In this document: positions 25,443-33,142 of the stretch, in pieces
Layout of the letters: each line of letters opens with the position of its first letter
How positions within the stretch are numbered: position 1 is the stretch's first letter
Assembly (NCBI RefSeq): GCF_000336995.1
Contig: NZ_AOJI01000026.1
Coordinates: 197,204 to 261,203 of the forward strand
Direction: 5' to 3'
Source of the DNA: Halorubrum aidingense JCM 13560
GTDB taxonomy: Archaea; Halobacteriota; Halobacteria; Halobacteriales; Haloferacaceae
DNA length: 64,000 nucleotides
Made by a program: the position numbers and the translations under genes
Notes under the pieces: model-generated
The model's database searches: none
The model's input: only the letters and a program-made list of their open reading frames with translations
What the model was told of the DNA's origin: nothing

Positions 25443-27233
25443 CTACGGCTCCGGCACCGGATCGGGCGGCCGCTCGATCCCTCGGATCTCGAAGCGCGCG
25501 CCGCCGTCGGCCGCGTCGACCGCCGTGACGGTCCAGCCGTGCGCGGTGGCGATCTCCTGGACGATGGCCAGCCCGAATCCGGTGTTCCCCTCGGCGGTGC
25601 TCTGTCCCGGTTCGAAGAGGTCGTCCCTGACGGCGGGCGGGATGCCGTGACCGTCGTCGGCGACGTAAAACCCGTCCTCGAGGTCGCCGACGCGGATCGT
25701 CACGTCGTCGCCGGCGTGTTCCACCGCGTTTCGGACGAGGTTCTCGAACAGGTTGCGGAGGCGGTCGGGGTCGGCGAGCGCCTCGCGGTCCGTCTCGATC
25801 GCGAGCGACGCCGACTCCGTGTCGACGGTCTCCCAGCTGTCGGCGGCGACCGACGCGAGCGCGACCGGCTCCGCGTCGCCCACCGTCTCGCCCTCCCTGG
25901 CGAGCGTGAGCGTGTGCTCGACTATCGACTCGATCCGGTCGAGCGCGTCGGCGGCGGCGGCGAGGTGCTCGTCGGCCGCGCCCGCTTCGCGCGCCAGTTC
26001 GACGCGACCCTGGGCGACGTTGAGGGGGTTCCGCAGGTCGTGTGAGACGATCCCGGCGAAGGAGTCGAGCCGCTCGTTCTGACGTTCGAGCGCCGCCTCC
26101 CGCTCTTTGAACGCGGAGATGTCCTCTTGGAAGCCGACCCACTGGATGGGGCGACCGTCGTCGTCGCGGATCGGGGCGACGCTCACCCGGTTCCAGAACT
26201 CCGTCCCGTCGCGCCGGTAGTTCAGCAGTTCGACGCTGGTCGGCTCCGCGGCCGCGATCGATTCGCGGAGCCGTTCGACGGGTTCCTCATCGGTGTCGGG
26301 CCCCTGGAGGAACCGGCAGTTGACGCCGACCGCGTCCTCGCGGTCGTAGCCCGTCATCTCGACGAACCGATCGTTAACGTAGACCATCGGGTTGTCCGGA
26401 CGGGTCGGGTCGGTGATCGTGATCCCGACCGGCGCCTCGTCGAGCGCCCGCGTCTTCGTCTCCAACTCGGCGCGCTGCTCGCGCTCGTGTGTGACGTCGC
26501 GGAGGATCCCGACGCTACCCTCGAACGACGGCCCCTCGTACGGCAGGGCGGCCATGTGGTCGCGGCACGGGATCGGCTCGCCGTCCTTCGGGACGATGTC
26601 GACGGCGAAGTGCTGGACGTCCGGCCCGGAGCCGGAGAGGATGGTGCCGAGGCGGCTCTCCGCCTCGCGGACCGCCGTCTCGTCTTTGATCAGTTCGGGC
26701 GTGCTGCCGACGATCTCCTCGCGGTCGTACCCCGTCAGCTCGGCGAACGGCTCGTTGACGAACCGGAACGTGCCGACGTCGTCGACGACGTACACCGGGT
26801 ACCCGAGCGCCTCGATCACCGTCGAGTACCGGTCGGCGATCTCCCGAGTTCGGTGCTCGTCGACCGCCTGATCGACGCGGTTCGCGAGCCGCCGGAGCTG
26901 CTCGGGGCCGCCCTTCTGGAAGTAGCCGGTGACGCCCGCGTTGAGCGCCTGGCTGGCGATCTCCTCGCTCCCCTTACCGGTGTACAACACGAACGGGATC
27001 GTGCGGTGTCGCTCACGGAGCGTCTCGAAAAAGGACAACCCGTCCATCCCGGGCATGTCGTAGTCGCTGACGACGCAGTCGAAGGCCGTCTCGTCGAGGC
27101 GCTCGAGCGCCGCCGACGGGTCCGTTACGCTCGTCACCGCAACCGCGTCCAGTTCGCGTTCGAGGTACGCCTCCGTCAGGTCCAACACGGAGGGGTCGTC
27201 GTCGACGTGTAACACGCCGATCTGCTCGGACAT
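25443..27233 (-). CDS. response regulator / PAS / histidine kinase fusion
   Basis: This 596-aa soluble signalling protein has no membrane segments. Residues 1-118 form a receiver domain (IGVLHVDDDPSVLDL, phosphoacceptor Asp in CVVSDYDMPGMDGLSF, PFVLYTGKGSEEI). Two PAS domains follow (about 135-255 and 262-378), the second with GVNCRFLQGPDTD and NYRRDGTEFWNRVSVAPI, resembling LOV/PAS sensors. The kinase part has the H-box SHDLRNPLN, N-box NLVRNAVEHA and G-boxes DDGHGIP and GFGLAIV. NCRFLQG matches the flavin-binding core of LOV domains, including the Cys, so a light input is possible. No partner regulator is adjacent. Confidence 0.88.
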   Translation of the reverse strand: MSEQIGVLHVDDDPSVLDLTEAYLERELDAVAVTSVTDPSAALERLDETAFDCVVSDYDMPGMDGLSFFETLRERHRTIPFVLYTGKGSEEIASQALNAGVTGYFQKGGPEQLRRLANRVDQAVDEHRTREIADRYSTVIEALGYPVYVVDDVGTFRFVNEPFAELTGYDREEIVGSTPELIKDETAVREAESRLGTILSGSGPDVQHFAVDIVPKDGEPIPCRDHMAALPYEGPSFEGSVGILRDVTHEREQRAELETKTRALDEAPVGITITDPTRPDNPMVYVNDRFVEMTGYDREDAVGVNCRFLQGPDTDEEPVERLRESIAAAEPTSVELLNYRRDGTEFWNRVSVAPIRDDDGRPIQWVGFQEDISAFKEREAALERQNERLDSFAGIVSHDLRNPLNVAQGRVELAREAGAADEHLAAAADALDRIESIVEHTLTLAREGETVGDAEPVALASVAADSWETVDTESASLAIETDREALADPDRLRNLFENLVRNAVEHAGDDVTIRVGDLEDGFYVADDGHGIPPAVRDDLFEPGQSTAEGNTGFGLAIVQEIATAHGWTVTAVDAADGGARFEIRGIERPPDPVPEP

Positions 27234-27400
27234 AGCGGTCGATACTCTCGCACAGCATAAACGGATACCGGCCTAGCTATCGGTTCTGGATCCGGGCGTG
27301 CAGCCGATCAACGGAGGGAACGGGGAGATTAGCCGAGGGGAGTTTCACTCCCACCGCGCGTGGCTGATTCTTAAGGGCGTCGCGCGCGGACGGTCCGACG

Positions 27401-28903
27401 ATGGCGGGCGAGACGCTCCCCGGGACGACGGCGAACGACGACGCCGACGGGAGCGACCGCGTCGTGTTTCACGTGGACATGGACTGCTTTTACGCCTCCT
27501 GCGAGCGCCTCCGCCGACCCGAACTCGCGGGCGAGCCCCTCGTGGTCGGGATGGGGTACGAGGCGGGCGAGACGATCGGCGCGGTCGCGACCGCGAGCTA
27601 CGAGGCCCGCGCGTTCGGCGTCGAGAGCGCGATGCCCATCTCCGAGGCGCTGGAGCTGCTTCCGCGGCGCACGAACGCGGACCCGACGGATCCGGACGCC
27701 CCCGATCCCACCGAGACCGGACGCTACCTTCCGGTCGACCTCGACTTTTACAAAGACGTCGCGAGCGACGTGAAAGCGGTGCTCCGCGACGCGGCCGACG
27801 TCCTGCGAGAGGTGAGCATCGACGAAGCGTACCTCGACGTCACCGACCGGACCGCGTGGGACGTGGTGGGGGAGGAAGCCGATCCCCCGCCGAGCGCCGC
27901 GGCCGGTCCCGCGGAGGCCCGAACCCTCGCGGAGGGGTACGCCCGGTACGTCAAAGAGCGGATCGAACGCGAGGCGGGGGTACCGGCGAGCGTCGGCGTC
28001 GCGCCGAACATGTCGACCGCGAAGGTCGCCAGCGACGCGGACAAGCCCGACGGGCTCGTCGTGGTCCCGCCGGGCGCCGTCGAGTCGTTCCTCGCGCCGC
28101 TGCCGACCGCCGAGATCCACGGCGTCGGGCCGGTGACGGAACGCACCCTCGCCGAACTGGGTATCGAGACCGCCGGCGACCTCGCCGCGGCCGATCCCGA
28201 CCGCCTCGGCGACGAACTCGGGGATCGAGGGGTGGAGCTGTTCCGACGAGCGCGCGGCGACGACGAGCGGGAGGTGACCCCGACGGGACTCCCCAAGAGC
28301 CTCTCGCGAGAGTCGTCACTCCCGGCGACCGGCGACGACGAGACGAAGCGGGAGACGGTGGCGGCGCTCGCGGCCGACGTGGCCCGGCGCGCTCGCGAGC
28401 GGGGCTGTCTCTACCGCACCATCGGGATCAAGGCGGTCGAGCCCCCGTTCGAGGTCAACACCCGAGCGCGGAGCCTCTCGGGGCCCGTCGACGACCCGGA
28501 CCTCGTGGAGTCGGTCGCCCTCGACCTCCTGGCGGAGTTCGCCGGCGATCGGGTCCGCAAACTCGGCGTCCGCGTCTCGAACCTCGACTTCGCCGAGACC
28601 GATCAGGCGACGCTGACGGGGTTCGATCCGGCGGACACGGACGGCGTGGAGCGCGACCGCGGGTCCAGATCCCGGTCGATCGCACCTGACGACGGCGGCG
28701 GCCACAGGGACGGCGGGAAGCTCACCGACTGGGTCGGTGAGGAGCCGACGCACGGGAGCGCCGAGAGCGGGGGCGAGGGCGACGAGGGCGCCGAGAGCGG
28801 GGGCGAGGGCGACGAGGGCGACGACGAAACGGGCGGCGGAACCCCGGACCGCCGGTCGCGGCGGCCCGGCGGCGGACAGGCGTCGCTCGGAGACTGGTCC
28901 TAG
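27401..28903 (+). CDS. dinB: DNA polymerase IV (Y-family translesion polymerase)
   Basis: This 500-aa translesion DNA polymerase has catalytic carboxylates in VDMDCFYASCE and SIDEAYLDVTD, and helix-hairpin-helix VGPVTERTLAELGIETAGDLAAADP. The little-finger domain ends near residue 405. Family length is about 350-420 aa. Here the C-terminus adds about 90 residues rich in Gly, Glu and Asp, including two copies of AESGGEGDEG. It ends in QASLGDWS, a probable sliding-clamp (PCNA) binding box of the form QxxLxxW. The ATG at 27401 is 25-30 bases after a TTCTTAAGG TATA-like element, so it is likely leaderless. Confidence 0.93.
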   Translation: MAGETLPGTTANDDADGSDRVVFHVDMDCFYASCERLRRPELAGEPLVVGMGYEAGETIGAVATASYEARAFGVESAMPISEALELLPRRTNADPTDPDAPDPTETGRYLPVDLDFYKDVASDVKAVLRDAADVLREVSIDEAYLDVTDRTAWDVVGEEADPPPSAAAGPAEARTLAEGYARYVKERIEREAGVPASVGVAPNMSTAKVASDADKPDGLVVVPPGAVESFLAPLPTAEIHGVGPVTERTLAELGIETAGDLAAADPDRLGDELGDRGVELFRRARGDDEREVTPTGLPKSLSRESSLPATGDDETKRETVAALAADVARRARERGCLYRTIGIKAVEPPFEVNTRARSLSGPVDDPDLVESVALDLLAEFAGDRVRKLGVRVSNLDFAETDQATLTGFDPADTDGVERDRGSRSRSIAPDDGGGHRDGGKLTDWVGEEPTHGSAESGGEGDEGAESGGEGDEGDDETGGGTPDRRSRRPGGGQASLGDWS

Positions 28904-28986
28904 TCGTCGAGGCCGCCGCGGTGAGGCGAAACGCATCGCCGGCGTCGAGCCCGCACTTTTAGGTAATCGACCGCGGAGTCCGAGGT

Positions 28987-29532
28987 ATGGACGATCTCTC
29001 GTGGGAGACGCTCGACACCGCCATCGACTACCGCTGTCCCGGGTTCGACGTGCGCCGCGACGAGGTGCGGTTCCCGGACGGCGAGACCGACGGGTTCCAC
29101 TACGTCGACGAGCCGCCCGCGGTCGTGGTGCTCCCGCTGACCCCCGGCGGCGACGTCGTCGTCATCGACGAGTGGCGACAGGCGGTCGGACGGACCAACC
29201 GCGGGCTCCCGGCCGGGACGATCGAACCGGACGACGGTGACGACCTGAAAGCGGCCGCCGCCCGCGAACTGGCCGAAGAGACCGGCTACGAGGCCGACAC
29301 CTTCGAGCGCCTGACGACGGTCGAGCCGGCGAACGGGATGGCGAACGCGGTCCACCACCACTTCCTCGCGCGGGGCTGTGAGCCGACCGCCGAGCGCGAC
29401 CTCGATCACAACGAGTCGATCGCGGTCGAGACCGTCCCGTACGACGACCTGCTCGAAGCCGTCGTCGACGACGGGCTCCGAGACGGGCGAGCGGTGACCG
29501 CCGTGCTGTGGTACGAACTGCTGTACCGGTGA
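28987..29532 (+). CDS. NUDIX hydrolase (ADP-ribose pyrophosphatase-like)
   Basis: This 181-aa enzyme is predicted to hydrolyse a nucleoside diphosphate derivative. The NUDIX box is recognisable as AGTIEPDDGDDLKAAAARELAEETGY. The REL.EETG part is intact, but the first half has extra residues (EPDDGDD) so that spacing between the first Gly and the REL is longer than the classic box. MANAVHHHFLARGC and DEWRQAVGRTNRGLPAGTIEPDD fit the ADP-ribose pyrophosphatase type. It follows dinB by 83 bases, with a TTTTAGG TATA-like element between. Confidence 0.85.
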   Translation: MDDLSWETLDTAIDYRCPGFDVRRDEVRFPDGETDGFHYVDEPPAVVVLPLTPGGDVVVIDEWRQAVGRTNRGLPAGTIEPDDGDDLKAAAARELAEETGYEADTFERLTTVEPANGMANAVHHHFLARGCEPTAERDLDHNESIAVETVPYDDLLEAVVDDGLRDGRAVTAVLWYELLYR

Positions 29533-29600
29533 GCCGGGGAAGCCGACGGCCGCCGGGGTAACGGGACAAGCCTTTCAGCGAACGGCCCGTATCGAGGCCA

Positions 29601-30566
29601 ATGAGCGATCCTCCCGACGCCGGCACCGACGGCGGCGCCGCAGCGCACACCGACTCGAGCGCCGATCCGGCCGGCCATTCGACCGGAAACGACCCGACCG
29701 GCGGCGGCCGCGATCCAGACGACACGGGCACCGGCACGGTCGATTCGGTCGGTGCTCGACCGTCGGACGGGCCCGGCGGCGGTTCGGCGCTGAGAGCGGT
29801 CGGCGCCGCGTTCGGGCTCGGCATATTGGGAATCCTCGTGCTCCTCGCCGTCGCCACCGTCGTCGGAGGCGCCGTCTTCCTCGTCGCCACGATCACCGGT
29901 CAGCAGCCGTCGCTGGCCGTCTCGTTCGTCCTCCCGTTCGTCATGAGCCAGATCGTCGCGTTCCTCGGCGTCGGCCTCGCGTACCTACGCTGGCGGGGAT
30001 TCGACCGGCGTGACATCGTCGAGTACCTCGGTCTCCGCCGACCGAGCGCGCTGGAGTTCGTGATCGGCGTCTTCGGGCCGGTCGTGGTGCTGTTCACCGC
30101 GCTCACCGTCGGGTCCATCGTGCTGCTGTTCGCCCCGGAGCCGGCACAGAACCAGGGGGCACAGACGGCGCTGGAGAACCCCTCGATCATCCCGATCATG
30201 ATCGCGGCCATGCTGCTCGTCGTCGGGCCCTGCGAGGAGTTCCTGTTCCGCGGCGTCATCCAGAACCGGGCGCGAGAGACGTTCTCCGCCGCTCCTGCGA
30301 TCTTCCTCGCCGCGGCCGTGTTCGCGCCGCTCCACGTCGTCTCGCTCGCGGGCGGCCTCACGGCGATGCTGACGACGGTCAGCATCCTGTTCGTGCCGGC
30401 GCTCATCTTCGGCGCGGTGTACGAGTACACCGGAAATCTCGTCGTCGTCGCGCTGATGCACGGGCTGTACAACAGCTTCCTCCTGACCATCGGCTACATC
30501 GCGATCACCTACGGTCCCGAACTGGAGGAGTCGGCGCAAGCGGGCGCGGCGCTGCTCGGGCTGTGA
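29601..30566 (+). CDS. CPBP family intramembrane metalloprotease
   Basis: This 321-aa protein has a disordered, Asp/Gly/Thr-rich N-terminus of about 70 residues, then about eight membrane segments. The family signature is EEFLFRGVIQNR (catalytic Glu-Glu and Arg), with a downstream His in FAPLHVV and another in ALMHGLYNSF. Members are CAAX-type proteases or bacteriocin-immunity-like proteins; the substrate here is unknown. A long cytosolic N-terminal tail is usual in halophiles. Confidence 0.9.
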   Translation: MSDPPDAGTDGGAAAHTDSSADPAGHSTGNDPTGGGRDPDDTGTGTVDSVGARPSDGPGGGSALRAVGAAFGLGILGILVLLAVATVVGGAVFLVATITGQQPSLAVSFVLPFVMSQIVAFLGVGLAYLRWRGFDRRDIVEYLGLRRPSALEFVIGVFGPVVVLFTALTVGSIVLLFAPEPAQNQGAQTALENPSIIPIMIAAMLLVVGPCEEFLFRGVIQNRARETFSAAPAIFLAAAVFAPLHVVSLAGGLTAMLTTVSILFVPALIFGAVYEYTGNLVVVALMHGLYNSFLLTIGYIAITYGPELEESAQAGAALLGL

Positions 30567-30614
30567 GGTGAGCCGCGACGGGCGATCCCCGACGGCGTAC
30601 CCACTCAGCGGTAC

Positions 30615-30990
30615 GAGCGGACTGAGGGGAGTAAGCCCCCTTCGGTTCATCCCGACATTCGGCTAAGCGTCCGCGCCGTGGCCGGACTACCTTGTGGCGC
30701 GGACTTGCACCGGCGAGGATTCGCCGTTCCATCCGTTCCCGCCCGTCGGCTCTCGACGGGTTAACTCCCTTCCCTTGCGGGTCGGTTCGCGCGTTCGCGG
30801 GTGACCCCGCGACCGCCGTCGGTCGCCGAAGCGACCGAACGCGTCTCATCGATCGGGGCGGGGGGTGTCGTTGCTGTTCCAGAGCCAGCCGTCTCCAACT
30901 CCGGGCGTGTGCCCGGTCGCCTGTCCGGCCGGTGGGGGGACTTTCCTCATGCCAGAGGCACGGGAGTCGGGCTCCCTCTGTCCGGATTCG
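30615..30990 (-). ncRNA. rnpB: RNase P RNA
   Basis: This is the catalytic RNA of ribonuclease P, archaeal type A, read on the minus strand. Near its 5' end is the universally conserved CR-I block ATGAGGAAAGTCC (about 30,941-30,953, minus strand). Near the 3' end is the conserved GAAGGGGGCTTACTCCCCT region. The extremes CGGAC (about 30,983-30,987) and GTCCG (about 30,618-30,622) can pair as helix P1. Ends are estimated to within 10-20 bases. A TATA-like CTTATTC sits 20-30 bases upstream. The 600-base space between the CPBP protease and AMMECR1 genes is filled mainly by this gene. Confidence 0.9.
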
Positions 30991-31006
30991 GCTTGCCCGC
31001 CGCCGG

Positions 31007-31013
31007 GAATAAG
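31007..31013 (-). promoter_or_regulatory. TATA-like box of the RNase P RNA gene
   Basis: CTTATTC on the minus strand is centred about 25 bases upstream of the expected RNA 5' end (about 30,985-30,990), the normal archaeal TATA-to-start spacing. Confidence 0.5.
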
Positions 31014-31170
31014 CGGTTCGGTCGGCGACGTGGTCCTCGGGACGTTATTGTTGTTCAAGCAACATATACTCTACCGGGTCCCGTTAGTCCGGAACTTACC
31101 CCCGCCGAGAGGCGGGAATAGTGGCTTCGTAAGGGAAGCGTTCAAGTCGACAGCAACGTAAGGGACTATC

Positions 31171-31773
31171 ATGTCCGAGGCTCAGACCGTTCAGCTGTCG
31201 TACGACGACGGTGCACGAGCGGTCGAACTCGCGCGGGAGGCGGTCGAGTCGTTCGTCCGACACGGACAACGTGAACAACCAGGGAGCATGCGCGAGGCGT
31301 TCTACGCCCGAACGGGCGCCTTCGTCCGGCTCGAATCCACCCGTGGCCGCGGTCGCCTTCGCGGCTGCGCCGGCGCGTGGGACACGTCCGACCAGCTGGG
31401 TCACGCCATCGTCGAGGCCGCCATCAAGGCCGCCTCGGGCGACTCCTGCGGCTCCGAGGTAGAGCCCAAAGAGCTCGACAACATCACGGTCTCCGTGTTC
31501 GTCGTCTCGAACACGGTGCTCACCAACGATCCGCTCGCCGACCTCGAAATCGGCACCCACGGCGTCGCCGTCGACGGCGGGAACTCCCACGGCTGGCTGT
31601 ACCCGACGGTCCCCGTCGAGAACGGCTGGTCCGGCGCCGAGTTCCTCTCGCGCGCCTGCCGGAAGGCGAAGCTGCCCCCGAACGCGTGGGACGACGACGA
31701 GACGATGGTGACGCTCATCGAGGGACAGGTGTTCCGAGAGCGCGCCGACGGCGGCGCCGTCGAAGAGCTGTAG
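31171..31773 (+). CDS. AMMECR1 domain protein
   Basis: This 200-aa protein is conserved from archaea to humans. The family hallmark LRGCAG is present (GRLRGCAGAWDTSDQL, residues about 63-78). Other conserved stretches are AVELAREAVESFVRH, IVEAAIKAASGDSCGSEVEPKELDNITVSVFVVS, IGTHGVAVDGGNSHGWLYPTVPVENGWSGAEFLSRACRKAKLPPNAWDDDETMVTLIEGQVF. Its biochemical activity is not known. A TATA-like CATATACT and a short inverted repeat (GTTGTTCAAGCAAC) lie about 110 bases upstream at about 31,048-31,070. Confidence 0.92.
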   Translation: MSEAQTVQLSYDDGARAVELAREAVESFVRHGQREQPGSMREAFYARTGAFVRLESTRGRGRLRGCAGAWDTSDQLGHAIVEAAIKAASGDSCGSEVEPKELDNITVSVFVVSNTVLTNDPLADLEIGTHGVAVDGGNSHGWLYPTVPVENGWSGAEFLSRACRKAKLPPNAWDDDETMVTLIEGQVFRERADGGAVEEL

Positions 31774-31878
31774 TCGCCGCGATTCTCGAATCCCGACCTC
31801 GAACCGTCCGCACTTTTCCCGACTCGTCAGCACCGCGAGGCGGGCCCAATCGTCCGCCTCGAACCCTCTATTCCGAGC

Positions 31879-33042
31879 CTACTCCGACTCCGTCCCGTAT
31901 CCGACCGCGTCCGCATCCGCAAGCGCCCGGTCCGTCGCGGCGTCGAGGTCGAACGGCGTCTCGCTGACGACCTCGCCGCCGCGGATCACCGGTTCCATGA
32001 GCGACTCGGCCCCGTCGGGACCCGACCGGTCGGCCAGCCCGACCGCGTGTGCGCCGTCGGCCGTGCGGTACACGGCCTTCGCCCCGGAGAGCTTGCCGCG
32101 CTTGGCGGCCGGCTCGTCGTCGACCGCGACGATGTCGAGCGCGAAGTCGACGGGTTCGGCGTTCGAGACGTACCCGCCGACGCCGAACCCGTCGACCACG
32201 TCGCGGAGCTCGCGGAGATCGGCCGGCCCGAGGCCGCCGGAGACGTACACGTCCACGTCCTCGTGTCCGCGGGCGTCGAGCTCCCACTGGACCTCGCGGA
32301 CGATGTGCCGGAAGTCGCCGCGCCGCGAGCCCGTGGTGTCGAGCCGGACGCCGTCGAGCCGATCGCCGAGGGCCTCGACGGCGCGTAACACCTCGTCGAC
32401 CTCGTCGGAGTAGGTGTCACAGAGAGCGATCCGCGGGACCGCCTCGTCGACGCCCTCGTCGAAGGCGCGCCACGCGGCCTCTTGGTTGCCGCGGCCGAAG
32501 CAGATCGCGAGCGCGTGCGGCATCGTTCCCGACGCCTCCCGGCCGATCAGGTCCCCGGCGGCGACGTGCGAGAAGCCGTCGAAGCCCGCCACCAAGGCCG
32601 AGCGCTCGACCGTGGCCGCCATCGCGGGGTGGACGTGCCGGGCGCCGAACGAGAGCACCTGCGAGTCGGGCGCGGCGACCCGACAGTCCAGCCCGGCGGT
32701 CGCGATTCCGGACGCGTGCGAGAGGAAGCCTAAGAGCGACGTCTCGAACCGCGCGAACGACCGGTAGGGTCCCGTTATCCGCATCACTGGGCCGCCGTCG
32801 AACAGCCGCCCCTCGGGGACGGCGTCGACGTCGACGTCGCGGCCTTCCAGAAGCGCGACCGCGTTCTCCAGCCCGGCGAACAGCTCGAAGTCGCCGTCGG
32901 GGAACTGGTCGGCGGTCACCTCGGCGACGACGTGCGGGTTCTTTCCGGCCGCCGCCAGGGCGGCCTCGGTCCGCTCGAAGTACGCGTCGGTCGCGCGACC
33001 GTCCCGGATCGCGGCCGCGTCGACGATGTCGAACTCGGTCAT
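31879..33042 (-). CDS. nicotinate phosphoribosyltransferase
   Basis: This 387-aa enzyme converts nicotinate to nicotinate mononucleotide in NAD salvage. Marks include TDAYFERTEAALAAAGKNPHVVAEVTADQFPDGD at the start, SFGARHVHPAMAATVERSALVAGFDGFSHVAAG, GTMPHALAICFG with the active-site His, GVRLDTTGSRRGDFRHIVREVQWELDARGHEDVDVYVSGGLGPADLREL and GVGGYVSNAEPVDFALDIV. The ATG at 33042 begins MTEFDIVDAAAIRDG; the longer upstream frame is low-complexity out-of-frame sequence. A nicotinamidase-like gene two genes away supports the pathway. Confidence 0.93.
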   Translation of the reverse strand: MTEFDIVDAAAIRDGRATDAYFERTEAALAAAGKNPHVVAEVTADQFPDGDFELFAGLENAVALLEGRDVDVDAVPEGRLFDGGPVMRITGPYRSFARFETSLLGFLSHASGIATAGLDCRVAAPDSQVLSFGARHVHPAMAATVERSALVAGFDGFSHVAAGDLIGREASGTMPHALAICFGRGNQEAAWRAFDEGVDEAVPRIALCDTYSDEVDEVLRAVEALGDRLDGVRLDTTGSRRGDFRHIVREVQWELDARGHEDVDVYVSGGLGPADLRELRDVVDGFGVGGYVSNAEPVDFALDIVAVDDEPAAKRGKLSGAKAVYRTADGAHAVGLADRSGPDGAESLMEPVIRGGEVVSETPFDLDAATDRALADADAVGYGTESE

Positions 33043-33142
33043 ACACGGGGTACGCCCGCCGGGGACGAAAAGCCAACCGGGTCGGCCGGCGCCGCCCGCG
33101 TCTCGTCGCCCCATCGATCGGGAGAGAAATTGGGGACGTGGG

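Noticed and set aside
27298..28689. Plus-strand Arg-rich 463-codon frame inside dinB
   Set aside because: It is a shifted shadow of the polymerase gene: Arg/Gly/Asp-only composition without a known fold.
30505..31161. Several small protein-coding frames between the CPBP protease and AMMECR1 genes
   Set aside because: The DNA carries the conserved blocks of RNase P RNA on the minus strand, and the frames have no protein-like features.
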